DNA from: Kitasatospora sp. NBC_01266
GTDB lineage: Bacteria; Actinomycetota; Actinomycetes; Streptomycetales; Streptomycetaceae
Direction of reading: 5' to 3'
Length of the DNA: 64,000 nt
NCBI RefSeq assembly: GCF_036242395.1
Contig: NZ_CP108458.1
Span: 6,448,001-6,512,000 of the forward strand
Shown here: positions 17,162 to 25,202 of the stretch, piece by piece
Numbering within the stretch: position 1 is the stretch's first letter
Layout: each line of letters opens with the position of its first letter
Notes under the pieces: generated by a model
The model's database searches: none
What the model was told of the DNA's origin: nothing
What the model saw: the letters and a program-made list of their open reading frames with translations, nothing else
Translations under genes and position numbers: made by a program

Positions 17162-18220
17162 ATGCCGTCATCGCCGCTGCCTGATGTCGCCGCCGGGGTG
17201 CCCGCCCAGCCCGGTCCCGCCGGGGCGCGTCCGGTCAGCCGGCTCCTCCTCGAAGCCCGCGAGGCGATCACACCCGTCCTGCGCGGCATCGTCGACGACC
17301 TCCCCGGCGAGCTGCGCCGGGTGGCGGGCTACCACATCGGCTGGTGGGACGCCGAGGGCCGGCCCACCTCCAGCGCGGGCAAGGTGATCAGGCCCGCGCT
17401 GACGCTGGCCTGCGCCCGCGCGGCGGGCGGCGCCGCCACTCCCGGCGTGATCGACGCCGCGGTCGCGGTCGAACTGGTCCATGACTTCTCCCTCCTGCAC
17501 GACGACGTGATGGACAACGACACGACCCGTCGTCACCGCCCTGCCGCGTGGTCCGTCTTCGGCGTGGACCGGGCGATCCTCACCGGCGACATGCTGCTGG
17601 CCGCCGCCATCCGCCGCCTCTGCGGCACGGACCTCGTTTTGGTCCTCGCCGACGCGGTCCTGGAGTTGGGCACGGGCCAGTGTGCCGACCTGGCCTTCGA
17701 GCGGGTGTCCGAGGTGAGCCTCGCCGAGTGCCTGGCCATGGCGGAGGGCAAGACCGGTGCGATCCTGGGCGCTGCCTGCGAACTCGGCGCGCGAGCCGCG
17801 GGTGCCGCCGCGTCGGCCGCCCTCGACTACCGCACGTTCGGCCGCCAACTGGGCGTGGCCTTCCAGATCGTCGACGACTCCCTCAGCATCTGGGGTGATC
17901 CGCTGCGGACCGGGAAGCCGACCGGCAACGACCTCGCGGCCCGCAAGAAGTCCCTGCCGGTCGCCGCGGCCCTGATGTCGGACACCGCCGCCGGGCGTGA
18001 GCTGGCCGGGATCCTCGCCACCACCCGCGAGTTCGACCAGGCCACCACCGCCCACGCGGAGTTGCTGGTCGAACAGGCCGGAGGCCGCGCCTGGGCCGCC
18101 GCCGAGATCAACCGCCGCATCAGCACGGCCTTGCACGCGCTCACCGACGCCGCGCCGACCGCCGGCGGCGGGGCCGAGCTGCGGGCCGTCGCCACCCTGA
18201 TGACCAGCCGGGACCACTGA
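17162..18220 (+). CDS. Polyprenyl diphosphate synthase (trans-isoprenyl type)
   Basis: A 352-residue enzyme starting at ATG 17162 with AGGAGGAG upstream. It elongates allylic diphosphates with IPP. The first aspartate motif is DDVMD in LLHDDVMDNDTTRRHRP, and the second is DDSLSIWGD with Lys/Thr in GKPTGNDLAARKKSLPV. The second motif lacks the third Asp of a classical DDxxD, a pattern often seen in actinobacterial members. GKVIRPALTLACARA forms the IPP-binding N-terminal part. It heads an operon with a geranylgeranyl-reductase-like protein, a ferredoxin and a UbiA prenyltransferase, so the product is probably a C20 or longer chain that is later reduced and transferred. Confidence 0.9.
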   Translation: MPSSPLPDVAAGVPAQPGPAGARPVSRLLLEAREAITPVLRGIVDDLPGELRRVAGYHIGWWDAEGRPTSSAGKVIRPALTLACARAAGGAATPGVIDAAVAVELVHDFSLLHDDVMDNDTTRRHRPAAWSVFGVDRAILTGDMLLAAAIRRLCGTDLVLVLADAVLELGTGQCADLAFERVSEVSLAECLAMAEGKTGAILGAACELGARAAGAAASAALDYRTFGRQLGVAFQIVDDSLSIWGDPLRTGKPTGNDLAARKKSLPVAAALMSDTAAGRELAGILATTREFDQATTAHAELLVEQAGGRAWAAAEINRRISTALHALTDAAPTAGGGAELRAVATLMTSRDH

Positions 18221-18247
18221 CCCCGCACGCGCCTGCGGCGCGGGGTC
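18219..18247 (+). terminator. Short hairpin after the polyprenyl synthase gene
   Basis: Arms GACCCCGC (18219-18226) and GCGGGGTC (18240-18247) enclose 13 nt that can pair partly. It overlaps the stop codon region. It could be a weak terminator or an attenuator inside the operon. Confidence 0.4.
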
Positions 18248-18443
18248 GGCCGTGGGGAAGGAGCTGCTACTGCTCAAGTCGGCCAGCACGGGAACACTTT
18301 GGCTGGGGTTCACTCGATCGGATGATGGCATGGCAGGGACCTGACATCCGGCCTCCGGGTCCCTAGCGTGATCGGAGATCACCGGCGGTCTGCTCCTGGC
18401 CCGCTGTGGCGGCTGTTTCGGAGCAACGCGAACGGAGTGGGAC

Positions 18444-19598
18444 ATGGTGAGAGCGACTGTCGACTACGACCTCGTGATAGTCGGGTCGGGTCCGGCGGGT
18501 GCGACGGCGGCCCGGGCCGCCGTCCGAGGCGGGCTGAGCGTCCTCCTGGTGGACAAGAAGCAGGAGTTGGGCTCGCCCATCCAGTGCTCGGGGGCCGTCA
18601 GCGCCAACGCGCTGAAGGAGGTGGAGGTCCTCCCGGCGGACGAGTTCGTGGTGGAGCCGGTGTACGGGTTCAAGGCGTACGACGCCACCGGGGTCTCGGA
18701 GACGGTGGACTACCGTCCGTACCGGTCCGAGCCGATCGGGTACGTGGTCGACCGCCGCAGGTTCGACCGCCACCTGGCCGCACTCGCCGAACTGGCGGGC
18801 GTCGAGCTGTGGTTGAAGACCGAGGCGACGGGGCACACGCCCCGCCCGGACGGCACCACCGAGGTCCACCTCAGCCGCCTCGGCCGTCCGGTCTCCGTCA
18901 CCGCGCACGTGGTGGTCGGTGCGGACGGGGTGCAGTCCCAGGTGGGCAAGTGGGCCGGCATCCAGACGCGGATCAAGCTCAGGGAACTGGCCTCGTGCTT
19001 CCAGCTCGTCGTCGAAGGGGTCGAGACCAGCGGCCTGCTGGAGATCGTCACCGGCGAGCGGTGGGCGCCGGGCGGCTACGCGTGGATCTTCCCCAAGGGG
19101 CACGGCCGCGCGGAGGTCGGTCTCGGGGTCGCCCGGACCATGACCGAGCGGGACGCGCGGTGGCATCTGGACCGGTTCATGAACGAGTCGTTCCTCGCCG
19201 ACCGGTTGAAGGGCGCTCGGATCATCGAGGTGCAGGGCGGCGGAGTGCCGCTGGCGGCACCGCTCAGGCGGCAGGCCGCCGACCACATCGTGCTGATCGG
19301 TGACGCGGCCCGCCACGTCAACCCCATCACCGGGGGCGGGATCCACACGGCGCTGCGCGGCGGGGCCATCGCCGGCGCGTTCCTGGCGGACTTCCTGGCC
19401 GGAGACCTCCCGCCCACCGCCGCACACCTGGAGGGCTGTCACCAGCGCTGGCTGGCGGAGCTCGGCGACACCATGTGGAAGCTCTACGACCACAAGACCG
19501 CCATCTTCCGCGAGCGTGACCCCGCGCGCCGCGACGCCCTGCTCTACGCGACGATGACCAGCTACTTCCGTCCCGACTCCGAGTACCGGAAGATCTGA
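18444..19598 (+). CDS. Geranylgeranyl-reductase-family FAD-dependent oxidoreductase
   Basis: A 384-residue flavoprotein starting at ATG 18444. It opens with the Rossmann FAD motif DLVIVGSGPAGATAARAAVRGG. It then carries CSGAVSANAL (the conserved Cys region of the family), VVGADGVQSQVGKWAG, a PxxYxWxFP-like segment (GGYAWIFPKGHGRAEVGLGV), and the second FAD site GDAARHVNPITGGGIHTALRGG. Family members saturate the double bonds of polyprenyl chains, in archaeal ether lipids or in phytyl and menaquinone side chains. The ferredoxin gene 45 nt downstream is the likely electron donor, as known for some archaeal reductases. Confidence 0.9.
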   Translation: MVRATVDYDLVIVGSGPAGATAARAAVRGGLSVLLVDKKQELGSPIQCSGAVSANALKEVEVLPADEFVVEPVYGFKAYDATGVSETVDYRPYRSEPIGYVVDRRRFDRHLAALAELAGVELWLKTEATGHTPRPDGTTEVHLSRLGRPVSVTAHVVVGADGVQSQVGKWAGIQTRIKLRELASCFQLVVEGVETSGLLEIVTGERWAPGGYAWIFPKGHGRAEVGLGVARTMTERDARWHLDRFMNESFLADRLKGARIIEVQGGGVPLAAPLRRQAADHIVLIGDAARHVNPITGGGIHTALRGGAIAGAFLADFLAGDLPPTAAHLEGCHQRWLAELGDTMWKLYDHKTAIFRERDPARRDALLYATMTSYFRPDSEYRKI

Positions 19599-19643
19599 CC
19601 GGCCGCTGCCCGGTCCGGTCGAACGAAGCAGAGGACTGATCCG

Positions 19644-19892
19644 ATGTCCCAGAGCGCCATGGTCTTCCAGGTCAGTTGGAACGCGTGCATCCAGTGCGGG
19701 GCCTGCGTCGCGGTGTGCCCGAAGGAGGCCGGGTTCACCACGCCCTTCGACACCATCGCCACCGACACCCCCTGCGACATCGCCTGCATGGCCTGCGAGA
19801 AGGTCTGCCCCGTCACCGCCATCGACTCCCGTCCCGCGACACCGCAGGAGCAGGCCGAGCTGCCCGCCGTCCCGCAGATCTCGCTCCGCTGA
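19644..19892 (+). CDS. Ferredoxin with two [4Fe-4S] cluster motifs
   Basis: An 82-residue protein starting at ATG 19644 shortly after AGAGGA. It has CIQCGACVAVCP (CxxCxxCxxxCP) and CDIACMACEKVCP, giving eight cluster ligands. The length and motif order fit a bacterial 2x[4Fe-4S] ferredoxin. Placed between the geranylgeranyl reductase and UbiA genes, it most likely passes electrons to the reductase's FAD. The spacing in the second motif (CxxxCxxCxxxCP) is slightly longer than in clostridial ferredoxins and is known in other families. Confidence 0.92.
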   Translation: MSQSAMVFQVSWNACIQCGACVAVCPKEAGFTTPFDTIATDTPCDIACMACEKVCPVTAIDSRPATPQEQAELPAVPQISLR

Positions 19893-19911
19893 CGGCGGGC
19901 GGAACAACGCC

Positions 19912-20772
19912 GTGAACCGTGTTCGCCAGGCCCTCGACCGGCCTGGGCCGACGATCCGGTCCCAGCTCACGCCGTGGCTCGTCTGGTCGAACCTCCTGAT
20001 GGCCGGCAGCGCGGCGGGCTGGGTCCTGTGCACGGCGTCGGTCGTGGGCCTGCCCGTCGATCCGGCCGTCGTCGCCCTCGCCTTCGTGCTGACCGCCGTG
20101 TTCTACCTGCGCGACCGGATGGCGCCGGCGGAGCAGAGCGCCGACCGCTTCACGATGCCCGAGCGCACCGGCTGGCTGGTGCGCCACGCGGCGGCGCTGC
20201 GCCGGCTGGGGCGGGTGCTCGGCACGCTGGCGGCGGTCGCGGTGCTGCTGCGACCGGCGAGCCTGCCCTGGCTGCTGGGCGGACTGGGCCTGTCGGTCAG
20301 CTACACGGTGAAGTGGATTCCCCGTGGCGGCGGACGGATCGCCTGGAAGCAGCTGCCGGCCGCGAAGGAGGTCCTGGTCGCGGCGCTGTGGACCAACCTC
20401 ACCGTCTTCGTCCCGGTGGCCGTGGCCCACGGGTCCTGGGACCGGCGGGTCGTGCTGACCGCCTCGGCGCTCTGGTGCCTGATCGCCACGCAGATCCTCG
20501 TCAACGACCTGCGGGACGTCGACGAGGACCGCCGGCGGGGCACCCGGTCGCTGCCCGTGCTGGTCGGCACCCGCGCGGCCCGCCTGGTCGGTTGCCTGCT
20601 CTGCGGGACCGCCGGGTTCAGCGCCTACCTGCTCGACAGTCCCGCGCTGATCGTGGTGTCACTCGCCACTCTGGTCACCGCGGTGGGCTACCGGCGCGAG
20701 CACGACCCGCGCTGGCGGCCGTGGATCGAGAGCCAGGGCGTGATCGCGGCCGCCCTGGTCGTTCTCAGCTGA
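19912..20772 (+). CDS. UbiA-superfamily membrane prenyltransferase
   Basis: A 286-residue integral membrane protein starting at GTG 19912, 19 nt after the ferredoxin stop. It has about seven to eight hydrophobic segments. The second aspartate-rich motif is clear, NDLRDVDEDRRRGTRSLPVLVG. The first is degenerate: instead of NxxxDxxxD it reads FYLRDRMAPAEQSADR. UbiA enzymes transfer prenyl groups to aromatic or other acceptors at the membrane. It would use the chain made by the first operon gene. The acceptor is unknown, and the altered first motif makes the activity less certain. Confidence 0.8.
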   Translation: MNRVRQALDRPGPTIRSQLTPWLVWSNLLMAGSAAGWVLCTASVVGLPVDPAVVALAFVLTAVFYLRDRMAPAEQSADRFTMPERTGWLVRHAAALRRLGRVLGTLAAVAVLLRPASLPWLLGGLGLSVSYTVKWIPRGGGRIAWKQLPAAKEVLVAALWTNLTVFVPVAVAHGSWDRRVVLTASALWCLIATQILVNDLRDVDEDRRRGTRSLPVLVGTRAARLVGCLLCGTAGFSAYLLDSPALIVVSLATLVTAVGYRREHDPRWRPWIESQGVIAAALVVLS

Positions 20773-20860
20773 GCTGTCATCTCTCTGTACGAATGGCGTA
20801 CCCACAGGTAACTTACTCGGCAGTCAGGAGTGTGACCCGCCTCACGACTTCGGGGGAGCC

Positions 20861-22189
20861 ATGTCCAGAAGACCTGTTCGGAGCCTAGCCATCGCCGCCG
20901 TCGCGGCCATGACGTTGGCCGCCGCCCCGTGCGCCTCGGCCGCGACGACAAACAGCACCACGGGCGATCCGTTCTCCACCTACAACGGGAGCGCCCCGCT
21001 CTCCTCGTTCGCGCCCGGCACCGTGCTGAAGACGCGCACGCTGCAGTACCACATCGAGGGCATCGCCACGCCGGTCACCGCGATCCAGCTGCTCTACCGC
21101 ACGACCGACGCCCAGGGGCGACCGGCCGCGAACGTGACCTCGGTGGTGCGCAGCATCACGGGCAACAGCACGAAGGCCGTGTCCTACCAGTCGTTCTACG
21201 ACTCCCTGAACCCGCAGGACGAACCGTCCCGGGCCATTGCCGGGAACGTGACCCTGGGCGGCACGATCGCCAACTTCGAATCCGCGGCCCTCTCGGCGCT
21301 GCTGCTGCAGGGTGACAACCTCGTCATCCCGGACACCGAGGGCCAGTCGGCGGACTTCGCGGCCGGACCGGAGTACGCCTTCAACACCCTGGACTCGATC
21401 CGGGCCGCGACCAACTCCCCGCTGACCGGCCTCAACAGCGCGACCGAGTTCGGGCTGATGGGCTACTCCGGCGGCTCCATCGCCACCGACTGGGCGGCGG
21501 CCCTCGCCCCGGGCTACGCGCCCGACGTCAACCGGAAGCTCGTCGGCTTCGCCGAGGGCGGGGTGCTCGTCGACCCGGCGCACAACCTGCAGTACGTCAA
21601 CGGCTCCCTGGTCTGGTCCGGCGTCATCCCCATGTCGATCATCGGGGTCTCCCGTTCGTTCGGCATCGACCTGACGCCGTACCTGAACAGCTACGGTCTC
21701 CAGATCTACGACCGGCTGCAGAACGGCTCGCTCCTCGACGCGCTCGGCCACTACCCCGGCCTGACCTGGCAGCAGATGGCGAAGCCCCAGTACGCCGACC
21801 CGGACTCGGTGGGCCCGTTCGTCGAGGCGGTGAACAGGATCAACCTGGGCTCGGCCCCCACCCCGACCGTCCCCGGCTACATCGCCCAGGGTGACGGAGG
21901 CGTGCTGGAGGGAACCTTCGCCGATCCGGCCGGCATCGGTACCGGCGACGGCGTCATGGTCGCCGGGGACGTGCGGGCGCTGGCCGACCAGTACTGCGCG
22001 ACCGGCAACAGCTCGATCAGCTACGACCAGTACGACCTGCTCAGCCACCTCGGAACGGCGCCGGTATGGGCGCTCAAGGCGGGGTCGTGGCTCAACGACC
22101 GGTTCGCGGGCAAGCCGGCCCCGTCCGACTGCGGACAGATCCCGGCGGGCAACTCGCTGGCGCCGGAGCGGACGGTTCCCCCGTCCTGA
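20861..22189 (+). CDS. Secreted lipase of the secretory-lipase (LIP) family
   Basis: A 442-residue exported hydrolase starting at ATG 20861. The Sec signal is RSLAIAAVAAMTLAAAPCASAA. The sequence includes the family segment TRTLQYHIEGIATPVTAIQLLYRTTDAQGRPAANVTSVV and the nucleophile elbow GLMGYSGGSIATDWAAALAPGYAPD (GYSGG). Later come IAQGDGGVLEGTFADPAG, where HGxxD-type members place the catalytic Asp, and a candidate His in LLSHLGTAPVWALKAGSWLNDRFAGKPAPSDC. Secretory lipases act on triacylglycerols or esters outside the cell. It is a single gene. Confidence 0.85.
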   Translation: MSRRPVRSLAIAAVAAMTLAAAPCASAATTNSTTGDPFSTYNGSAPLSSFAPGTVLKTRTLQYHIEGIATPVTAIQLLYRTTDAQGRPAANVTSVVRSITGNSTKAVSYQSFYDSLNPQDEPSRAIAGNVTLGGTIANFESAALSALLLQGDNLVIPDTEGQSADFAAGPEYAFNTLDSIRAATNSPLTGLNSATEFGLMGYSGGSIATDWAAALAPGYAPDVNRKLVGFAEGGVLVDPAHNLQYVNGSLVWSGVIPMSIIGVSRSFGIDLTPYLNSYGLQIYDRLQNGSLLDALGHYPGLTWQQMAKPQYADPDSVGPFVEAVNRINLGSAPTPTVPGYIAQGDGGVLEGTFADPAGIGTGDGVMVAGDVRALADQYCATGNSSISYDQYDLLSHLGTAPVWALKAGSWLNDRFAGKPAPSDCGQIPAGNSLAPERTVPPS

Positions 22190-22364
22190 CACGCTGACCC
22201 AACACCGCTCGTCGGACGGGCAGTTGCAGTGGGTCGAGCACCCGGGTGCGCACGGTGGCAGACGTGCCTAGGCTGGCTGGTAGGGAGAGAACCGAGCGGG
22301 GGCGGATCTGCTCGATGGGTCATGCCTCCGAACGCCGGTACACGGCCGAGAGGAGATCCCTGCT

Positions 22365-23060
22365 ATGGCGAAGGTACTGTTCATCGTCAGCGGAGCCACC
22401 TACTGGGTGCTGAAGGACGGCACGCGGCACGCGACGGGATACTGGGCCGAGGAGTTCGCGAACCCGTACAAGATCCTGACGGACGGGGGTCACGAGGTCG
22501 TCGTCGCGACGCCGAACGGCGTGACCCCGAACGTCGACATGATGAGCCTGCGGCCCGAGATGGTGGGCGGCAACGAGATGGCCCTCGAGTTGGAGGCCAT
22601 CATCCGGTCCGCGGAGACGATGCGCCGGCCGCTGCGGCTGTCGGACGTGCGCCTCGAGGACTACGACGCGGTGTACTTGCCGGGCGGCCACGGTCCGATG
22701 GCGGACCTGGCGCTGGACGCCGATGTCGGACGGCTGCTGACGCAGCAGCTGGCCTCGGGCAACCCGCTGTTCATCGTGTGCCACGGCCCCGCCTCGCTGC
22801 TGGCCACCAGGATCCACGGCGAGTCGCCGTTCAAGGGCTACAACATCACGTGCTTCACCAATGAGGAGGAAGAGGGCGTCGGGCTGGCCCCCAACGCTCC
22901 GTGGCTGCTGGAGACCGACGTCAAGGAGAAGGTCGGGGTCAACTTCACCCGTGGCCCGATCTGGGAGCCGTACATGGTCGAGGACCGCAACCTGGTCACC
23001 GGGCAGAACCCCGCGTCGGCGGCGGTGCTGGGGGAGCGGATGCTGGAAATCCTCAAGTGA
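22365..23060 (+). CDS. DJ-1/PfpI-family protein (class I glutamine amidotransferase-like)
   Basis: A 231-residue cytoplasmic protein starting at ATG 22365. It begins KVLFIVSGATYWVLKDGTRHATGYWAEEFANPYKIL and has the nucleophile elbow FIVCHGPASLL with Cys139-His140, plus YLPGGHGPMADLA. This layout matches the Hsp31/glyoxalase III-like branch, which handles methylglyoxal or acts as a stress chaperone. The C-terminal part LAPNAPWLLETDVKEKVGVNF and LVTGQNPASAAVLGERMLEIL is also typical of that branch. It is convergent with the next gene, and the 3' ends overlap by 8 nt. Confidence 0.88.
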   Translation: MAKVLFIVSGATYWVLKDGTRHATGYWAEEFANPYKILTDGGHEVVVATPNGVTPNVDMMSLRPEMVGGNEMALELEAIIRSAETMRRPLRLSDVRLEDYDAVYLPGGHGPMADLALDADVGRLLTQQLASGNPLFIVCHGPASLLATRIHGESPFKGYNITCFTNEEEEGVGLAPNAPWLLETDVKEKVGVNFTRGPIWEPYMVEDRNLVTGQNPASAAVLGERMLEILK

Positions 23061-23610
23061 CGCGGTCCCGGCGACCGCCGGGACAGGCCCTGCCCAGGCT
23101 GGCGAGGATCTGGAAGACGGTCCCGGTCGCGGCGCCGTAGGCGAGGTGGGGGCCGAGATCGGCCGCGAGGGTCTTGGCGTCGTACTTCCAGATGGGCTCG
23201 TAGAGCCCCGCGATCGGCAGGGTGACGTAGTCGCTGATCCACACGAGCGCGCTGAACGGCACGCCGTAGACCGCACAGGGCTTGCGCACCGAGCCGGCGA
23301 GTACGCCGTAGAGCGCCCCGTAGGCCGCGCCGTACGACCAGTGCATGAACGTGCTGACCGGCCAGGCCGCGGCATCCGGGAGTTCGCGCTGGGTGAAGCC
23401 CTCGATCAGGCGCTTGCCGACCTGTCCGGGATCCGGAGCCTCCTGCCAGGTGCGGACGGGAGCGAACTCCCAGCGCAGCGCACTGCGCTCACCGCCGGAC
23501 CGGCGCTGCCGCAGGAACCGGACGGTGTCCATGCACGCGGTGCCGACCAGGCCGGCGGCCAGACCTGAAGCGATCGCGCCGAGCGGAGTCAACTGTTTCG
23601 GAGTGCGCAT
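23053..23610 (-). CDS. Membrane protein of the DUF1440-like type
   Basis: A 185-residue protein starting at ATG 23610 with AGGAG upstream; the longer frame lacks a ribosome site. Hydrophobic segments at AIASGLAAGLVGTACMDTVRFL, FMHWSYGAAYGALYGVLAG, VPFSALVWISDYVTLPIAGLYEP and HLAYGAATGTVFQILASLG suggest four membrane helices. The pattern is that of small uncharacterised actinobacterial membrane proteins resembling DUF1440. Function unknown. Confidence 0.65.
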   Translation of the reverse strand: MRTPKQLTPLGAIASGLAAGLVGTACMDTVRFLRQRRSGGERSALRWEFAPVRTWQEAPDPGQVGKRLIEGFTQRELPDAAAWPVSTFMHWSYGAAYGALYGVLAGSVRKPCAVYGVPFSALVWISDYVTLPIAGLYEPIWKYDAKTLAADLGPHLAYGAATGTVFQILASLGRACPGGRRDRVT

Positions 23611-23741
23611 GCTGCATCGCTCCTGCCGGTCTTGGCGATACGGGGCCGGTCCGCGCGGCGTCGCGCGAGCGGGCGACACCGGCATCTCCTCGTAGGCATG
23701 CTGGCATGCGGGCCCTCACGGCACCATTCGGAGCGCCGGCC

Positions 23742-24305
23742 TCAGTGCTCGGTGCCGTCGTAGATCCGCAGCAGCACCTGCTGGACGGTGTCCGGGTCGG
23801 CCGGGCCGCTGACCTGCAGCAGGTAGTTCTCGTCGTACCAGGTGCACAGGGTCCGGTCGGCGTGCTGGTCCTGGTAGCACGTGGTGGTGCCGGCGATCCT
23901 CAGCCGCGGGTGGGTGAGCGTGGCGCCCTGCGGAGACGGGGCGTGGGCGGCGAGCCAGCCGCCCACCTGGCCGTGGTTGCGGGTCGTGGTCAGCGCCCAG
24001 AGGGTGGCGGTGCCCGGGGCGTCACCGTAGACACCCTGGCTCACGGTGGACAGCCCGGAGGAGAGCCCGGTCGTGGTGACGTCCGGATCGCTCGTCAGGT
24101 CGGTGGACGAGTCCAACCGGCGCTTCCCCTCGACCGTCTTCGGCAGGTTGATGTTCACCGGGTCGTGCCCGGTGCCCCGCCCGCCGCCGTGCGGGTCGTG
24201 CTCCAGGTACAGCAGCCCGAGCAGCACACCCAGCGCGACCACGATCAGCACGCAGCCCGGCAGACCGCCTCCCGAGCCGGCCCGGCCGGTGTCCCCCGTA
24301 CCCAT
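23742..24305 (-). CDS. Single-pass membrane protein of unknown function
   Basis: A 187-residue protein with a Gly-rich cytoplasmic start, one transmembrane helix (CVLIVVALGVLLGLLYLE) and an exported domain of about 140 residues. The domain has VNINLPKTVEGKRRLD and TTTCYQDQHADRTLCTWYDENYLLQVSG, where two Cys could form a disulphide. Similar proteins occur widely in streptomycetes without known function. It is probably transcribed alone. Confidence 0.65.
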   Translation of the reverse strand: MGTGDTGRAGSGGGLPGCVLIVVALGVLLGLLYLEHDPHGGGRGTGHDPVNINLPKTVEGKRRLDSSTDLTSDPDVTTTGLSSGLSTVSQGVYGDAPGTATLWALTTTRNHGQVGGWLAAHAPSPQGATLTHPRLRIAGTTTCYQDQHADRTLCTWYDENYLLQVSGPADPDTVQQVLLRIYDGTEH

Positions 24306-24434
24306 CGCAAGCCCCCGTCCCCTTCGTGTGACGGATCGTCAGACGGTGCCAGGTCCCTGTCCGGTTGCGACCGCCTGTCGTCGCGGCCGAACGTACGGTG
24401 CCTCATACCGTGAACGCCCCCGCCGCAGTGGTGA

Positions 24435-24878
24435 TCAGGAGTCGGTCGACTGCTCGGCGGTCTGCTTGAGTGCCGCGAGCCAGGCGCGCAGCGAGCCTTC
24501 CAGCGCGGTGCGCATGCCGTCGGGGTCGGCGTCGACGGCCGGGCCCGCCCAGGATTCGAGCGTGCTGACCAGGACGCCGCCGTCGACCGGTCGGAACGTC
24601 CACACGTGGATGCCGTCGATGCCGTGGGCGTGGCCGCCCCACACGATCCGTTCCTGGGGGCGGAGTTCGGAGATCGTGGAGGAGATGGCCAGGCCGTGGC
24701 TCTGCCAGTCGAAGACCGTGCCCACGGCCAGGTCGCCGCGCGGCCGCGCGCTGGTGATGTCGCTGTGCCAGGTCGGCCAGGCGGTGATGTCGGTGTGCAG
24801 GGGCCACAGCGTCCCGAGTGGGGCGGCGATGGTGGTGCTGAGCTCGACGATGACGGGTGCTGTGCGGTCGATGTCCAT
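24435..24878 (-). CDS. SRPBCC-family protein (polyketide cyclase/dehydrase-like)
   Basis: A 147-residue protein starting at ATG 24878 (DIDRTAPVIVELSTTIAAPLGTLWPLHTDITAWPTWHSDI). The helix-grip signature is completed by GTVFDWQSHGLAISSTISELRPQERIVWGG and VWTFRPVDGGVLVSTLESWAG. These START-like folds bind hydrophobic ligands; outside polyketide clusters the ligand is usually unknown. It is a single gene convergent with nothing close by. Confidence 0.8.
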   Translation of the reverse strand: MDIDRTAPVIVELSTTIAAPLGTLWPLHTDITAWPTWHSDITSARPRGDLAVGTVFDWQSHGLAISSTISELRPQERIVWGGHAHGIDGIHVWTFRPVDGGVLVSTLESWAGPAVDADPDGMRTALEGSLRAWLAALKQTAEQSTDS

Positions 24879-25202
24879 GTTCTGTCCGTTCGGTTCCGGT
24901 TTCGGGTACTGGGGGAGAAGGGGCCGGGTACGTGACCACGCCGTGGCCGCCGGCGCCGTGGTCGTTCGGGAAGCTGACGGCATGTTGGTAACGATGCGCG
25001 TGGCCGAACCGTTCGTCTTTCCTGGCGGCTGGGCCCTTTCTCGGGGGTGGCCCCCTTGTGAAGGTGCGTCACCTTGCTGTGATCTGATGCTGGGTGTCGG
25101 CTGACCGTCGGGGGTTCGGACCGAGCCGGGGAACCTGGGTGGAACCTGATGGGCGGTCGGTTCGTCCATGAACTGACCGAAACATCGTCGGAAGGAGTTC
25201 AC
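24879..25202. other. Intergenic region between divergent SRPBCC and transglycosylase genes
   Basis: A 324-nt stretch with no supported gene. It should hold divergent promoters. The transglycosylase ribosome-binding site GAAGGAG lies at 25191-25197. No operator or riboswitch was recognised. Confidence 0.35.

Noticed and set aside
17162..18220. Polyprenyl synthase as cargo of a family 2 encapsulin
   Set aside because: No encapsulin shell gene is nearby; the operon partners point to lipid-chain modification.
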